Shown: positions 8,137 through 16,011 of the stretch, piece by piece
Layout: every line of letters starts with the position of its first letter
How positions within the stretch are numbered: the stretch's first letter is position 1
Assembly (NCBI GenBank): GCA_036276035.1
Contig: DASUCM010000035.1
Span: 1 to 30,591, forward strand
Direction: 5' to 3'
From: JACDAF01 sp036276035
Lineage (GTDB): Bacteria; Chloroflexota; Limnocylindria; P2-11E
DNA: 30,591 bases
The notes under the pieces: model-generated
What the model was told of the DNA's origin: nothing
What the model saw: only the letters and a program-made list of their open reading frames with translations
The model's database searches: none
Program-made: the position numbers and the translations under genes

Positions 8137-9023
8137 GTCGCATCGGGTACGTCCTGTCCGCGGCCTGGCAGGGGTTCTGGCGCAACCCGGTGATGAGCGT
8201 CGCCTCGACGCTGACCGTCGCGGTGATGCTCCTGCTCGGCGCCTTCTTCGTGATGACCGACCGCGGCCTGCAGGCGGCGGTCGGGATCCTCGAGTCGAAG
8301 GTCGAGCTCGTGGTGTACCTCGAGGACGACGCGAAGCCGAGCGACGTGCTCGAGCTGCGCCGTCGCATCGAGAGCGACCCCGCCGTCGACACCGTCGTCT
8401 ACGTCTCCAAGGAGGAGGCTCTCCGGCGCCTCCAGGAGATCGCCGCGCGCCGTCCCGAGCTCGCGATCGAGACGGTGAGCACGAACCCGCTCCCGAACTC
8501 GCTCGAGGTGAAGCTCCGGAGCGCGCAGGACACGCGCCGCCTCTCCGGGCTCATCCGCGAGGAGGTCGGCCGCGGCGTCGTGTACGACCTCGTCGACAAC
8601 CCGACCGTGGTCGACAAGCTCCTCACGATCACGAGCGTCCTCTCCATCGGCGGGCTCGTCGTCCTCGGGATGATGCTGTTCGTCGCGCTCTTCATCATCG
8701 TGAACACGATCCGCATCGCCGTGCACGCGCGCCGCGACGAGATCGAGATCATGAAGCTCGTCGGCGCGACCGACTGGTTCGTGCGCTGGCCCTTCATCGT
8801 GGAGGGGATGCTCGTCGGCGCCTTCGGCGCCATCGTCGCGCTCGCGGCGATCGCGGCGGCCGCCGGGCCGGTGTCGAACGCGCTCATCGGCTTCCTCGAC
8901 ATCCTCCCGGTGTCGCTCGGTCCGAACTTCATGGCACAGCTGGCAGCGGGCGTCCTCGGCTTCGCCCTCCTGGTCGGCGCGGGCGGGGCGACCCTCTCGG
9001 TGCGGACGCACCTTGCCAAGTGA
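8133..9023 (+). CDS. ftsX: Cell-division permease-like protein FtsX
   Basis: 296 residues, ATG overlapping the ftsE stop. A first transmembrane helix lies about 22-45 (SVASTLTVAVMLLLGAFFVM), followed by an extracellular domain with VELVVYLEDDAKPSDV (typical FtsX ECD), then three helices near 170-200, 222-245 and 265-290, the FtsX four-helix plan. The motif AVHARRDEIEIMKLVGATDWFVR is the signature cytoplasmic loop of FtsX. It works with FtsE and transmits ATPase-driven motion to a coiled-coil hydrolase activator or hydrolase outside the membrane; the next gene encodes such a protein. Confidence 0.96.
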   Translation: MSRIGYVLSAAWQGFWRNPVMSVASTLTVAVMLLLGAFFVMTDRGLQAAVGILESKVELVVYLEDDAKPSDVLELRRRIESDPAVDTVVYVSKEEALRRLQEIAARRPELAIETVSTNPLPNSLEVKLRSAQDTRRLSGLIREEVGRGVVYDLVDNPTVVDKLLTITSVLSIGGLVVLGMMLFVALFIIVNTIRIAVHARRDEIEIMKLVGATDWFVRWPFIVEGMLVGAFGAIVALAAIAAAAGPVSNALIGFLDILPVSLGPNFMAQLAAGVLGFALLVGAGGATLSVRTHLAK

Positions 9024-9093
9024 GGCCGGCAGGGACCGCCTGGTGAGACCGTTCTTGACTGCGCCTACCCCGACGCCTCAGGATGGCCGGCGT

Positions 9094-10413
9094 ATGGGAG
9101 CTCCCCGGCACGGCCGGGGAGGTGGTGGAGCGCGGCGCCGCTGGCGCCTGCTGGTATCCGTACTGGCGTCTGCCCTCGTCGTGTTCTCCATGCAGTCGGC
9201 CGCGCTCGCGGACGACCCGCTCCAGGAGGCCCTGCGGCGCAAGCAGGAGCTCGAGCGCGCGGTCCAGGTGTCCCGCCAGAACGCCGAGCGGTACAAGCAG
9301 GCCGCGACGCAGTACGAGTCCGCGGTCGCCCAGGCGAACGCGCGCATCAGCGACCTCGCGCAGCGCCAGGCGAACGCGCAGAGCGAGGCGGACGCGCTCG
9401 CGCTCGAGATCCAGATCGCCGAGGAGCAGCTCCAGCTCGTCGCCTTCCAGCTGAACGAGACGAAGTCGCTCCTCGAGTCGCTCGGCGCGCAGGCCGCACA
9501 GCAGGCGAAGCAGCTCGCGGAGCGCGAGGCGCTGTACGCGAAGCATCTGCGGACGACGTACCGCCAGGCGCAGGTGAGCCCGCTCGAGATGCTCCTCTCC
9601 TCGGGGACGCTCTCCGAGTTCACCTCGCGCGTGCAGGCGATGATCCTCATCAACCGCCAGGACGCGCAGCTCGCCGGCGAGATCCGCTCGCTCCGGGAGC
9701 TGACGGCAGCGCGACGCGAGCTCGCCGTCTCGAAGGAGCTCGAGATCAAGGGCCTGCAGGAGCAGATCACGAAGCAGCGCGCGTCCGTCGCCGCGAAGAA
9801 GGCCGAGTACGACGAGCTCGTGCGTCAGACGCAGGCCGCGATCGCGCAGAGGGCGGCCGAGCGTCAGAACGCGGCGACGCTCGCGGGCCAGGCCCGCAAC
9901 GCGCAGCAGGGGGCCGCGCGCGAGACGGCGAGCTTCCAGAAGCAGCTCCAGGAAGCGGAAGCGCAGTACGCGTACCTCGCCGCCCAGCTCGCCGCGCGCT
10001 CAGGACTCGGCGCGTTCAACGGCGTCAAGCTGAACATCTGGCCGGTGAACGGATCGATCACGTCGGGCTTCGGTGCGCGGTGGGGCGGCTTCCACAACGG
10101 ACTCGACATCGCCGCGCCGATGTACACGCCGGTCATCGCGTCGGCCCCGGGTCAGGTCGTCACCGTCGGCCGCCCGTACCAGGCGTACGGTGACAACGCG
10201 GTCGTCGTGATCATCGCGCACGGCAGCAACCTCTCGACGCTGTACGGGCACCTCGACGACCGCCGCTGGCCGCCGGTGCAGGTGGGCCAGCGCGTCACCG
10301 CGGGCCAGGTCATCGGGTTCATCGGGATGACGGGGTGGACGACCGGACCGCACCTGCACTTCATGACGATCGCCAACGGACAGGCGGTCGATCCTCGCCG
10401 CTGGTTGCCCTAG
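9094..10413 (+). CDS. Secreted coiled-coil M23 peptidase (EnvC/RipC-like FtsEX partner)
   Basis: 439 residues from ATG 9094, chosen because it starts a good signal peptide: Arg-rich n-region, hydrophobic LLVSVLASALVV, and an AALA-DD cleavage site near 39. In-frame TTG 9013 and GTG 9043 would put extra residues before it. Residues about 45-300 are Gln/Ala/Glu/Arg-rich heptads, a long coiled coil of the kind FtsX binds. The C-terminal LytM/M23 domain keeps the metal ligands HNGLD (His334, Asp338) and HLH (His420, His422), so it is probably an active endopeptidase rather than a degenerate activator like E. coli EnvC. It lies directly after ftsX. Expected role: septal peptidoglycan cleavage. Confidence 0.88.
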   Translation: MGAPRHGRGGGGARRRWRLLVSVLASALVVFSMQSAALADDPLQEALRRKQELERAVQVSRQNAERYKQAATQYESAVAQANARISDLAQRQANAQSEADALALEIQIAEEQLQLVAFQLNETKSLLESLGAQAAQQAKQLAEREALYAKHLRTTYRQAQVSPLEMLLSSGTLSEFTSRVQAMILINRQDAQLAGEIRSLRELTAARRELAVSKELEIKGLQEQITKQRASVAAKKAEYDELVRQTQAAIAQRAAERQNAATLAGQARNAQQGAARETASFQKQLQEAEAQYAYLAAQLAARSGLGAFNGVKLNIWPVNGSITSGFGARWGGFHNGLDIAAPMYTPVIASAPGQVVTVGRPYQAYGDNAVVVIIAHGSNLSTLYGHLDDRRWPPVQVGQRVTAGQVIGFIGMTGWTTGPHLHFMTIANGQAVDPRRWLP

Positions 10414-10543
10414 GCCGCTCGGCCGGGCAAAGCCCTCCCTCGCTCTCTAGACCCTGCTCGCTGCGCCGCTTCGCCTGCTTCGCTCGCGAGGGGCCTGCCA
10501 TCACGATCGAGCGCCCGAACGGGGGAATGTGCCGCCCGCCACG

Positions 10544-10572
10544 TTGACCGCCTCCCGGGCGCGTGGGACGAT
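10544..10572 (+). promoter_or_regulatory. Promoter of the small unit before smpB
   Basis: TTGACC (10544-10549), 17 bases, then GACGAT (10567-10572). This is one of the better -35 matches in the window. Transcription would start near 10579, just before the Shine-Dalgarno at 10585. Confidence 0.5.
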
Positions 10573-10584
10573 GTCCCGCGTAGG

Positions 10585-10596
10585 AAAGGAGGTGAT
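10585..10596 (+). promoter_or_regulatory. Twelve-base perfect Shine-Dalgarno
   Basis: AAAGGAGGTGAT is complementary over all 12 bases to the usual 3' tail of bacterial 16S rRNA. Most genes here have a weak or absent Shine-Dalgarno, so this stands out. GTG 10602 is 9 bases after AGGAGG; GTG 10597 and ATG 10595 are nearer. Confidence 0.85.
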
Positions 10597-10601
10597 GTGG
10601 A

Positions 10602-10673
10602 GTGGGCAATACCAACAGGGACATCGAAGCCCTGGAGAGCTCACTTCAGGCTTCCGGATATGCATCCAACTGA
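10602..10673 (+). CDS. Predicted 23-residue peptide (leader peptide or small protein)
   Basis: I do not recognise this peptide. The GTG at 10602 lies 9 bases after the perfect AGGAGG and opens 23 codons (starting MGNTNRDIEALE, ending SGYASN) closed by TGA 10671-10673. It is mildly amphipathic and Ser/Ala-rich, with no Cys and no run of a single amino acid that would mark a classical biosynthetic attenuator. Two other starts fit the same Shine-Dalgarno: GTG 10597 (30 residues, stop 10689) and ATG 10595 (27 residues, stop 10678). The terminator at 10711-10742 closes the unit before smpB, so it may be an attenuating leader or an independent small gene. Confidence 0.5.
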   Translation: MGNTNRDIEALESSLQASGYASN

Positions 10674-10710
10674 GGTGACGGCGATCTAGGGTCACGGTGA
10701 CCCGAGCGGG

Positions 10711-10742
10711 AGCGGCGGCCGAGAGGCCGCCGCTTCTGTTTT
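10711..10742 (+). terminator. Strong Rho-independent terminator just before smpB
   Basis: AGCGGCGGCC (10711-10720) and GGCCGCCGCT (10725-10734) form a perfect 10-bp stem with a GAGA loop (GNRA type), followed by TCTGTTTT. It ends about 20 bases before the smpB start, leaving almost no room for a separate smpB promoter, so it could act as an attenuator. Confidence 0.85.
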
Positions 10743-10762
10743 CCCTGCGCGACACTGTCGCG

Positions 10763-11263
10763 GTGAAGACGCATCCGCGCGTGCCGGCGAAGGACGAGCC
10801 GGAGGAGATCCGCCCGCTCGCGGACAACCGCAAGGCGACCTTCGACTACCACATCGACCGCCGGATCGAGGCCGGCATCGCGCTCCTCGGCACGGAGATC
10901 AAGTCCGTGCGCGCGGGCCAGGCGAACCTCCGCGACGGCTACGCGCGCATCGACAAGGGCCAGGTCTGGCTCCGCAACGTGCACATCGCGCCGTGGGCGA
11001 ACGCCTCGACCGCGCAGCACGAGCCGACGCGGCCGCGCAAGCTCCTGCTGCACCGCGACGAGATCGCCGTCCTCGCGGGGGAGGTCTCGCAGAAGGGCTA
11101 CACGATCGTCCCGCTCCGGCTCTACGTGAAGAACGGCGTCGCGAAGGTGGAGCTCGGCCTCGCGCGCGGGAAGAAGCGCTACGACAAGCGGCAGGCGATC
11201 AAGCAGCGCGAGCACGCGCGCGAGATGGACGCCGCGATCCGCAGGCGCGTCGGGCGCGGCTAG
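10763..11263 (+). CDS. smpB: SsrA-binding protein SmpB
   Basis: 166 residues from GTG 10763; the frame is open to GTG 10697 but that start would run through the terminator hairpin. DNRKATFDYHIDRRIEAGI, LLGTEIKSVRAGQANLRDGYA and the C-terminal KKRYDKRQAIKQREHAREM are the SmpB OB-fold and basic tail. SmpB binds the tRNA-like part of tmRNA and places it on stalled ribosomes in trans-translation; the tmRNA gene lies about 6 kb downstream at 17532-17881. There is no clear Shine-Dalgarno. Its TAG overlaps the stop of the convergent terC gene in a CTAG. Confidence 0.95.
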   Translation: MKTHPRVPAKDEPEEIRPLADNRKATFDYHIDRRIEAGIALLGTEIKSVRAGQANLRDGYARIDKGQVWLRNVHIAPWANASTAQHEPTRPRKLLLHRDEIAVLAGEVSQKGYTIVPLRLYVKNGVAKVELGLARGKKRYDKRQAIKQREHAREMDAAIRRRVGRG

Positions 11264-12015
11264 GCGGGCCGGGCCTCCTGGCGCTCGGCCTCGAAGCGGC
11301 CGTGGAGCGCGAGTGGCGCGCGCTTCTGCCGGTAGCGCAGGTTCAGCAGCTCCACGAGGAGCGAGAACGCCATCGCGGCGTAGATGTACCCCTTGCCGAC
11401 GTGCTGTCCGGTCCCTTCGGCCACGAGCATCACGCCGATGAGCAGTAGGAACGACAGGGCGAGGATCTTCACGCTCGGATGGGCTTCGACGAAGCGGCTG
11501 ATCGCGTCGGCTGACACGAGCATCACGCCGACGGCGATGACCATCGCGGTGACCATCACCCAGATCTCGTTCGCCATGCCAACGGCGGTGATCACCGAGT
11601 CGAGCGAGAACACGATGTCCATGACGAGGATCTGGCCGATGACGAGGGCGAAGGCGCCCCGCGACGGCGTCGGCTCCTTCTCGTGCACGACCTCGAGCTT
11701 GTCGTAGATCTCCCAGGTCGCCTTCCCGATGAGCACGAGACCGCCGCCAAGCAGGATGAGATCTCGGCCGGAGAACGGCCGGATGAGCGTGAACAGCGGC
11801 TGCGTGAGGCTCATCACCCAGGAGATCGCGAGGAGCAGGCCGATCCGCATCGCGAGCGCGAGGGCGAGCCCGACGCGCCGCGCGGTCTTCGCCTGATCCG
11901 CCGGGAGGCGACCGGTGAGGATGGAGATGAACACGACGTTGTCCACGCCCAGGACGATCTCCATCGCCGTGAGCGTGAGGAGCGCGACAACGACGTCCCC
12001 GCCGAGCTCGGGCAT
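11260..12015 (-). CDS. TerC-family integral membrane protein
   Basis: 251 residues with about seven hydrophobic helices. TAMEIVLGVDNVVFISIL near the N-terminus and VMDIVFSLDSVITAVGMA in the middle are the paired acidic membrane motifs of TerC/YkoY/Alx proteins. Family members are linked to tellurite resistance, Mn2+ export and metalation of secreted proteins; which applies here cannot be read from sequence. The ATG overlaps the stop of the upstream zinc-ribbon gene (TGATG around 12015), so the two form a coupled pair. The stop codon overlaps that of smpB on the other strand. Confidence 0.9.
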   Translation of the reverse strand: MPELGGDVVVALLTLTAMEIVLGVDNVVFISILTGRLPADQAKTARRVGLALALAMRIGLLLAISWVMSLTQPLFTLIRPFSGRDLILLGGGLVLIGKATWEIYDKLEVVHEKEPTPSRGAFALVIGQILVMDIVFSLDSVITAVGMANEIWVMVTAMVIAVGVMLVSADAISRFVEAHPSVKILALSFLLLIGVMLVAEGTGQHVGKGYIYAAMAFSLLVELLNLRYRQKRAPLALHGRFEAERQEARPA

Positions 12016-12311
12016 CAGCCGGCGCCGGACTCCACGTTCGGCTGGCGCAGATCCGCGTCGTAGAACGCGGTACCGCCGCAGTCCTCACACGCCGCCGGCG
12101 CCTCGGGGCCGTGAGAGATCGTGCCGCAGGTCTCGCAGCGGAAGTGCCGCTGGCCGCCGGGCGCGGGCCGGACGACCGGACTCCGGAAGAGCATCTCGCG
12201 GATCGCGCCGAGCTCGTTCGCGACCTTCAGCGGCTCCATGCCGGCGCCCGTCTGGTCCGCCTCTATGAGCTTGCGCATGAGCGTGTCGAGCCGTCCGACC
12301 GCATCTTTCAC
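12015..12311 (-). CDS. Small zinc-ribbon protein upstream of terC
   Basis: 98 residues from GTG 12311 with a GGGGG purine run about 8 bases before it. The N-terminal half is helical (LDTLMRKLIEADQTGAGMEP and ELGAIREMLF); the C-terminal half has CETCG (Cys59, Cys62) and CEDCGG (Cys75, Cys78), a four-cysteine zinc ribbon or rubredoxin-like knuckle. I do not recognise a specific family. Its stop overlaps the terC start, suggesting a metal-related or regulatory partner of the TerC protein, which is inference from context only. Confidence 0.75.
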   Translation of the reverse strand: MKDAVGRLDTLMRKLIEADQTGAGMEPLKVANELGAIREMLFRSPVVRPAPGGQRHFRCETCGTISHGPEAPAACEDCGGTAFYDADLRQPNVESGAG

Positions 12312-12354
12312 GACAGAACCCCCATCTCACGGATCCGCGCGGGTGGCGTTCCAC

Positions 12355-12360
12355 TAGTGT
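12355..12360 (+). promoter_or_regulatory. -10 element of a probable leaderless EamA transcript
   Basis: TAGTGT lies 7 bases before ATG 12368 in the 47-base divergent spacer with the zinc-ribbon gene. TANNNT at this distance is the usual mark of leaderless mRNAs in high-GC bacteria. Confidence 0.5.
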
Positions 12361-12367
12361 GCCGAAC

Positions 12368-13249
12368 ATGGTCTATCTCGCGTTCGCGCTCTGCTGCCTC
12401 ATCTGGGGAAGCACGTTCCTGGCCATCCGGATCGGCAACGAGGCCGTCGCGCCCGTTTGGGCGGCCACCCTCCGTCTGGCGCTCGCGACACCGGCCCTCG
12501 CGCTCCTCGCCTGGGCGACACGCGCCCACTGGCCGCGCGGCGCCGCGCTCCGCGGCGCCCTCCTCTTCGGCTTCTTCAACTACGGCGTGAACCTCGCGCT
12601 CCTGTACTGGGGAGAGCAGACCGTGCCGAGCGGCATCGCCGCCGTCTTCTACGCGACCGTGCCGCTGTCGACGGCGCTGCTCGCCCCGCTCTTCGGTATC
12701 GAGCGGCTCTCCCCACGCAAGCTCGCGGCGGCGACCGTCGCGTTCGTCGGCGTCGGCGTCATCTTCGCGGGCGAGCTCAGCCTGGACGTGCCGTTCGCCG
12801 GCCTCCTCGCCATCCTGGGCGCAGCGAGCTCCGCCGCGCTCTCGAGCGTGATGCTGAAGCGCGCGCCGCGGCAGGACACGCTCCCCGCGAACGCGATCGC
12901 GGCGGCGGTCGGCCTCCCGGTGTGCCTCATCGCGAGCGTCGCGATCGGCGAGTCGCGCGCGCTCCCCGTCACGGCCGCCGGCTGGGTACCCATCCTGTAC
13001 CTCGTCGTCGCCGGATCGCTCGGCGCGTACCTCCTCTTCACCTGGCTCATCAAGAGCTGGTCCGTGACGAACGCGAGCTACATCGGCGTCGTCGTGCCCG
13101 TCGTCGCGGTCATCCTCGGGGCGATCGTGAAGCAGGAGCGGCCGGCCGCGCTCACCTTCGTCGGCGCCGCGATCGTCATCGCCGCCGTCGTGTACGCGCT
13201 CCGCCCACCCTCGCCGGGCGCCCTCCGGAGCACGGCCCCCGCACGCTGA
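12368..13249 (+). CDS. EamA/DMT-family transporter
   Basis: 293 residues from ATG 12368; GTG 12359 would add three residues but the TAGTGT element 7 bases upstream favours the ATG. About ten transmembrane helices in two EamA repeats: the first begins LAFALCCLIWGSTFLAIRIG with a PVWAATLRLALATPAL segment, the second begins GLLAILGAASSAALSSVMLKRA. Members export metabolites, amino acids or drugs; the substrate is not predictable. It is divergent from the zinc-ribbon/terC pair and followed by cpaB on the same strand after 52 bases. Confidence 0.92.
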   Translation: MVYLAFALCCLIWGSTFLAIRIGNEAVAPVWAATLRLALATPALALLAWATRAHWPRGAALRGALLFGFFNYGVNLALLYWGEQTVPSGIAAVFYATVPLSTALLAPLFGIERLSPRKLAAATVAFVGVGVIFAGELSLDVPFAGLLAILGAASSAALSSVMLKRAPRQDTLPANAIAAAVGLPVCLIASVAIGESRALPVTAAGWVPILYLVVAGSLGAYLLFTWLIKSWSVTNASYIGVVVPVVAVILGAIVKQERPAALTFVGAAIVIAAVVYALRPPSPGALRSTAPAR

Positions 13250-13287
13250 GGGAGCAGACCGCCCGTCCGAGTGATATGTCGGCTCGT

Positions 13288-13293
13288 TAGGAT
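13288..13293 (+). promoter_or_regulatory. -10 element of a probable leaderless cpaB transcript
   Basis: TAGGAT ends 8 bases before GTG 13302, in the 52-base gap after the EamA gene. No Shine-Dalgarno of normal strength lies between them. No good -35 is visible. Confidence 0.45.
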
Positions 13294-13301
13294 GCGGGCG
13301 A

Positions 13302-14114
13302 GTGATCGAGGACTACCAGGCGAAACGGCGCCGCGCGCGGATCGTCCAGCGGAGCCTGCTCGCGTTCGGGTTCTTCCTCGCGATCGCGAGCGCCGTCCTC
13401 ACGTACTACTTCGCCTCGCGCGCGCCTGCGGTCGAGGGGCCGTCCACGGCGGACACACCGGTGCTCGTCGCCCGGCGCGAGATCCCGGCTCGCACGGTCG
13501 TGACCGCCGACGACGTGATGGTGGTGCGAACGACCGCAGGCGTCGTCCCGGCAGGGTCACTGCGTGACCCGGCGGAAGCGCTCGGCCGGATCGCGACCCA
13601 GCCCATCGCGCAGAACGAGATCATCCACGCGAGCCGGTTCACGGGTTCGCCGACGACCGGCTTTGCGATCTTCCCGGAGGGGCAACAGCCGTCCGGCAGT
13701 GCGCCCGACTTCCGCGCGATGTCCCTGCACGTGCCCGACTCGCATGCCGTCGGCGGGACCGTGAGTGCGGGCGACCGCGTCGACATCCTCTTCTCGATCG
13801 CGTACGTGCCGGACCAGATCGGCATCGGTGTGGGGTCAGGCCAGGATTACGCGGCGCGGATCCTTGCAGAGAACGTCGTCGTGCTGGCCAAGGATCAGGG
13901 GACGCTGTACACGTTCCGCGTCGAGGCGGCGCAGGCCGAGCGGATCGCAGCGATGAGCTCGTCCGGCGCGCAACTGCATCTGCTCCTTCGCAGAGCGGAC
14001 GACACGCGGGCGCCGCGCGCCTCGGGCGCGATCTACTCGAGCGAGGCGAGCCGCGTCATCCGCTCGATCCCGACGGCCTCACCGGGCCCGACAGCATCGC
14101 CAGCACCCCGCTAG
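13302..14114 (+). CDS. CpaB/RcpC-like SAF-domain protein of the Tad/Flp pilus
   Basis: 270 residues, GTG start. One N-terminal transmembrane helix at about 17-38 follows a basic tail. An SAF domain (about 50-115: VLVARREIPARTVVTADDVMV, QPIAQNEIIHASRF) precedes a RcpC-type domain with SLHVPDSHAVGGTVSAGDRVDILF. The tail is Pro/Ser/Thr-rich. In Tad/Flp pilus systems CpaB is an envelope protein needed for pilus assembly; in monoderm-like or lipid-poor outer envelopes its exact partner is unclear. The convergent genes to the right encode TadE/TadG-like proteins, supporting the call. The ATPases, prepilin peptidase and platform proteins are not in the window. Confidence 0.85.
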   Translation: MIEDYQAKRRRARIVQRSLLAFGFFLAIASAVLTYYFASRAPAVEGPSTADTPVLVARREIPARTVVTADDVMVVRTTAGVVPAGSLRDPAEALGRIATQPIAQNEIIHASRFTGSPTTGFAIFPEGQQPSGSAPDFRAMSLHVPDSHAVGGTVSAGDRVDILFSIAYVPDQIGIGVGSGQDYAARILAENVVVLAKDQGTLYTFRVEAAQAERIAAMSSSGAQLHLLLRRADDTRAPRASGAIYSSEASRVIRSIPTASPGPTASPAPR

Positions 14115-14130
14115 CGCCTACGGGCTAGCG
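14109..14130. terminator. Hairpin at the cpaB/tadG convergence
   Basis: CGCTAGC (14109-14115, containing the cpaB stop codon) pairs with GCTAGCG (14124-14130), 7 bp with two more pairs possible across a bulge. There is no T-run on either strand. It sits between converging genes (the 14115-14248 gap), so it may be a bidirectional terminator. I saw nothing else in that gap. Confidence 0.45.
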
Positions 14131-14248
14131 AGGAGGAGACGGCGACCCGCACGTCGCCGGTGACGACGAGCGATGCCGAGCCGCGGAGCGGCTACTGCGG
14201 AGCCGGCGGCGCACAGCAGGACGGTCAGCGCGCGATCGCACCGACGAC

Positions 14249-15580
14249 CTACTCGACGAGCGCGGGGACGCGCGAGCCCGCGGACGTCGCGGGCGCGAAC
14301 GTGAGGTTCACGTCGGTCGCGGAGCCCTCGTACTGGAACGCGACGAACTGCGCGTTCCAGGTGACCGATGCCGCATCTCCGACCCGCAGCTCCGCCGTCG
14401 GAACATAGATGGTGCCCGTGATGTTCCGTGCGCCGGTGTCGCGGATCCTCGCGAAGTCGGCGGTCGTGCACTGGCGGTCCTGGTAGATGACGATCCCCGC
14501 GTAGCTGCCTGCCGTCGCGGGCCGGAGCGTCACCGAGCCCGTCGTGTTGATATCGATCTGCCCGCAGCTCGTCGTCCCCGGCGTCGCCGGGAACGTGCTG
14601 TACGTGTTGAAGATGAGGACGCCAGCGGTCGCTGACGCCATGTTGACCTGAGCGCTGCCCTCGACCGTGAAGCCGTAGTCCGTCCCACCGCTCCCCCCGC
14701 GGATGACGTAGATACCGGGCTGCATCGTGACGTTGCTCGTGCCCCGGATGCGGATGCCGCCGGTGTAGATCCCGGGCACGAGCGGGTTGTTGTTGTTGTT
14801 GCGGTCGATCGCCCCCTGCTCAATGAGCACCGCTGGAGCCGTCCCGTATGCCGCTCCCCAGAGCGCCGTCGTCGTGGGGCCCGGCAGCGTCACGAAGGGG
14901 TCGGCGACGGCGGGCTGGTTCGGCACCACGGCGGGGACGACCTGGCCCGCGTCGCCGGCGGAGATGCCGGGACTGCCCGCCGCGCGCGTGGCCTGGGTGC
15001 CGGTCGTGATGCCGCCGGACGCGATCCGGATCGACGCGCTCGCGGTCGAGTTCACGCGGATGTCGCCGCCCGTGACGTCGAGCCGTCCGGCCCCGGTCAG
15101 GTCGAGCGTCGCGGCAACGTTCCCGCCGTTCAGGATGTGGACGGCGTTGCCGGCTCCGGAGCGCGTCGCACCCGCGACCGCCCGGACCGTGACCGATCTC
15201 GGACCGGGGAAGAAGGTCGTCGAGACATCGGCGGTGATGTTCACTTCGACGAAGCCCGGGTCCTCGCGGAACGTCCCGCTCGTCGGCGGCGTGTTCACGT
15301 CGCTGGTCGTGATCGTGTAGCCATTCCGCAGCGCATCGGCGATCGCAGCCGACTCCGCGGCTGTCCGCGTCGCGGCCGTGAATCCGTTCGCGCTCCCCGC
15401 CGTCTGGATGACGACCGCGCCGGCCCACGCGGCCGAGTCGGCCGCGTTCTGGACCGCGCGCCGGCCGGCATACAGCTGGCCGGTGTCGATCGCGATGCCG
15501 ACGCCCAGCAGGAGCACGCTCATCGACAGGGCGATGAGCACGATGGCCTGCGCGCCCTCCTCGCGGAGGATGCGCGTCAC
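14249..15580 (-). CDS. TadG-like pilus-associated protein
   Basis: 443 residues from GTG 15580, overlapping the upstream tadE stop (GTGA). The N-terminus EEGAQAIVLIALSMSVLLLGVGIAIDTG is the TadG-like N-terminal helix (Flp-pilus TadG family), followed by LYAGRRAVQNAADSAAWAGA, typical of this group. The rest is Thr/Ser/Gly/Asn-rich and beta-strand-rich, with PGIYTGGIRIRG and PGIYVIRGG repeats that suggest a surface-exposed beta-solenoid-like domain. A run of five Asn is coded by a GTT repeat on the plus strand (14786-14800). Only four Cys-class residues are scattered. The role in pilus or surface assembly is inferred from the Tad neighbours. Confidence 0.85.
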   Translation of the reverse strand: MTRILREEGAQAIVLIALSMSVLLLGVGIAIDTGQLYAGRRAVQNAADSAAWAGAVVIQTAGSANGFTAATRTAAESAAIADALRNGYTITTSDVNTPPTSGTFREDPGFVEVNITADVSTTFFPGPRSVTVRAVAGATRSGAGNAVHILNGGNVAATLDLTGAGRLDVTGGDIRVNSTASASIRIASGGITTGTQATRAAGSPGISAGDAGQVVPAVVPNQPAVADPFVTLPGPTTTALWGAAYGTAPAVLIEQGAIDRNNNNNPLVPGIYTGGIRIRGTSNVTMQPGIYVIRGGSGGTDYGFTVEGSAQVNMASATAGVLIFNTYSTFPATPGTTSCGQIDINTTGSVTLRPATAGSYAGIVIYQDRQCTTADFARIRDTGARNITGTIYVPTAELRVGDAASVTWNAQFVAFQYEGSATDVNLTFAPATSAGSRVPALVE

Positions 15581-16011
15581 TGCTGGATCACCATCGTGGA
15601 CCCGCTCCGCAGGGTCACCGCGATCCCCCCGCCCGTGAAGACCTGCGAGAGGATCGGCGTGTACGGGGTCGTCGCGATGACCTGGACCTCGCTGCCCTTG
15701 TTCGCGTTCCCGTCGGGCCAGCTCATGACGATGGTGACCGTCGAGTTGATCCCGATGGTGTGGCGCCGGACGATCGTTGTGGCAGCGTTGTCGGCCGCGG
15801 GCGGGGTCGTCAGCGTCGCGGGGCCGAGTGGCGACTCCGAGGTGCTGCCGTGGACGATCGCATAGCGCGTCCCTTCGCGGACCGCGTTGTTCAGCGTCTC
15901 CGACAGCATGACCGCCCGGCCGAGGTCGAAGACCCCGACCAGGATGATCACGAGCACCGGCAGGACGAGCGCGAGCTCGACGAGCGACTGGCCACGCTCG
16001 CCGCGGATCAC
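15577..16011 (-). CDS. TadE-like pseudopilin, second gene
   Basis: 144 residues from GTG 16011, whose first bases overlap the TGA of the upstream gene (GTGA). The frame stays open further upstream but only the coupled start yields a normal pseudopilin: a short basic RGERGQSLVELALVLPVLVIILVGV-type start with the Glu+5-like residue, as in TadE. The remainder is a small beta-rich extracellular domain. TadE/TadF pseudopilins are needed for Flp pilus biogenesis. It is the middle gene of a three-gene overlapping operon. Confidence 0.87.
   Translation of the reverse strand: MIRGERGQSLVELALVLPVLVIILVGVFDLGRAVMLSETLNNAVREGTRYAIVHGSTSESPLGPATLTTPPAADNAATTIVRRHTIGINSTVTIVMSWPDGNANKGSEVQVIATTPYTPILSQVFTGGGIAVTLRSGSTMVIQQ

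Larger units (their letters stand above)
10414..10762 (+). other. Spacer between the M23 gene and smpB holding a small transcription unit
   Basis: A 349-base stretch. 10414-10543 is GC-rich and pyrimidine-rich and holds nothing I recognise. 10544-10742 contains, in order, a promoter-like pair, a hairpin at 10562-10580 (8-bp stem, 3-base loop, overlapping the -10 site), a 12-base perfect Shine-Dalgarno, a 23-codon ORF, a small inverted repeat GGGTCAC-g-GTGACCC (10689-10703) and a strong terminator. The part 10600-10690 is clearly less GC-rich than its neighbours. Confidence 0.7.
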
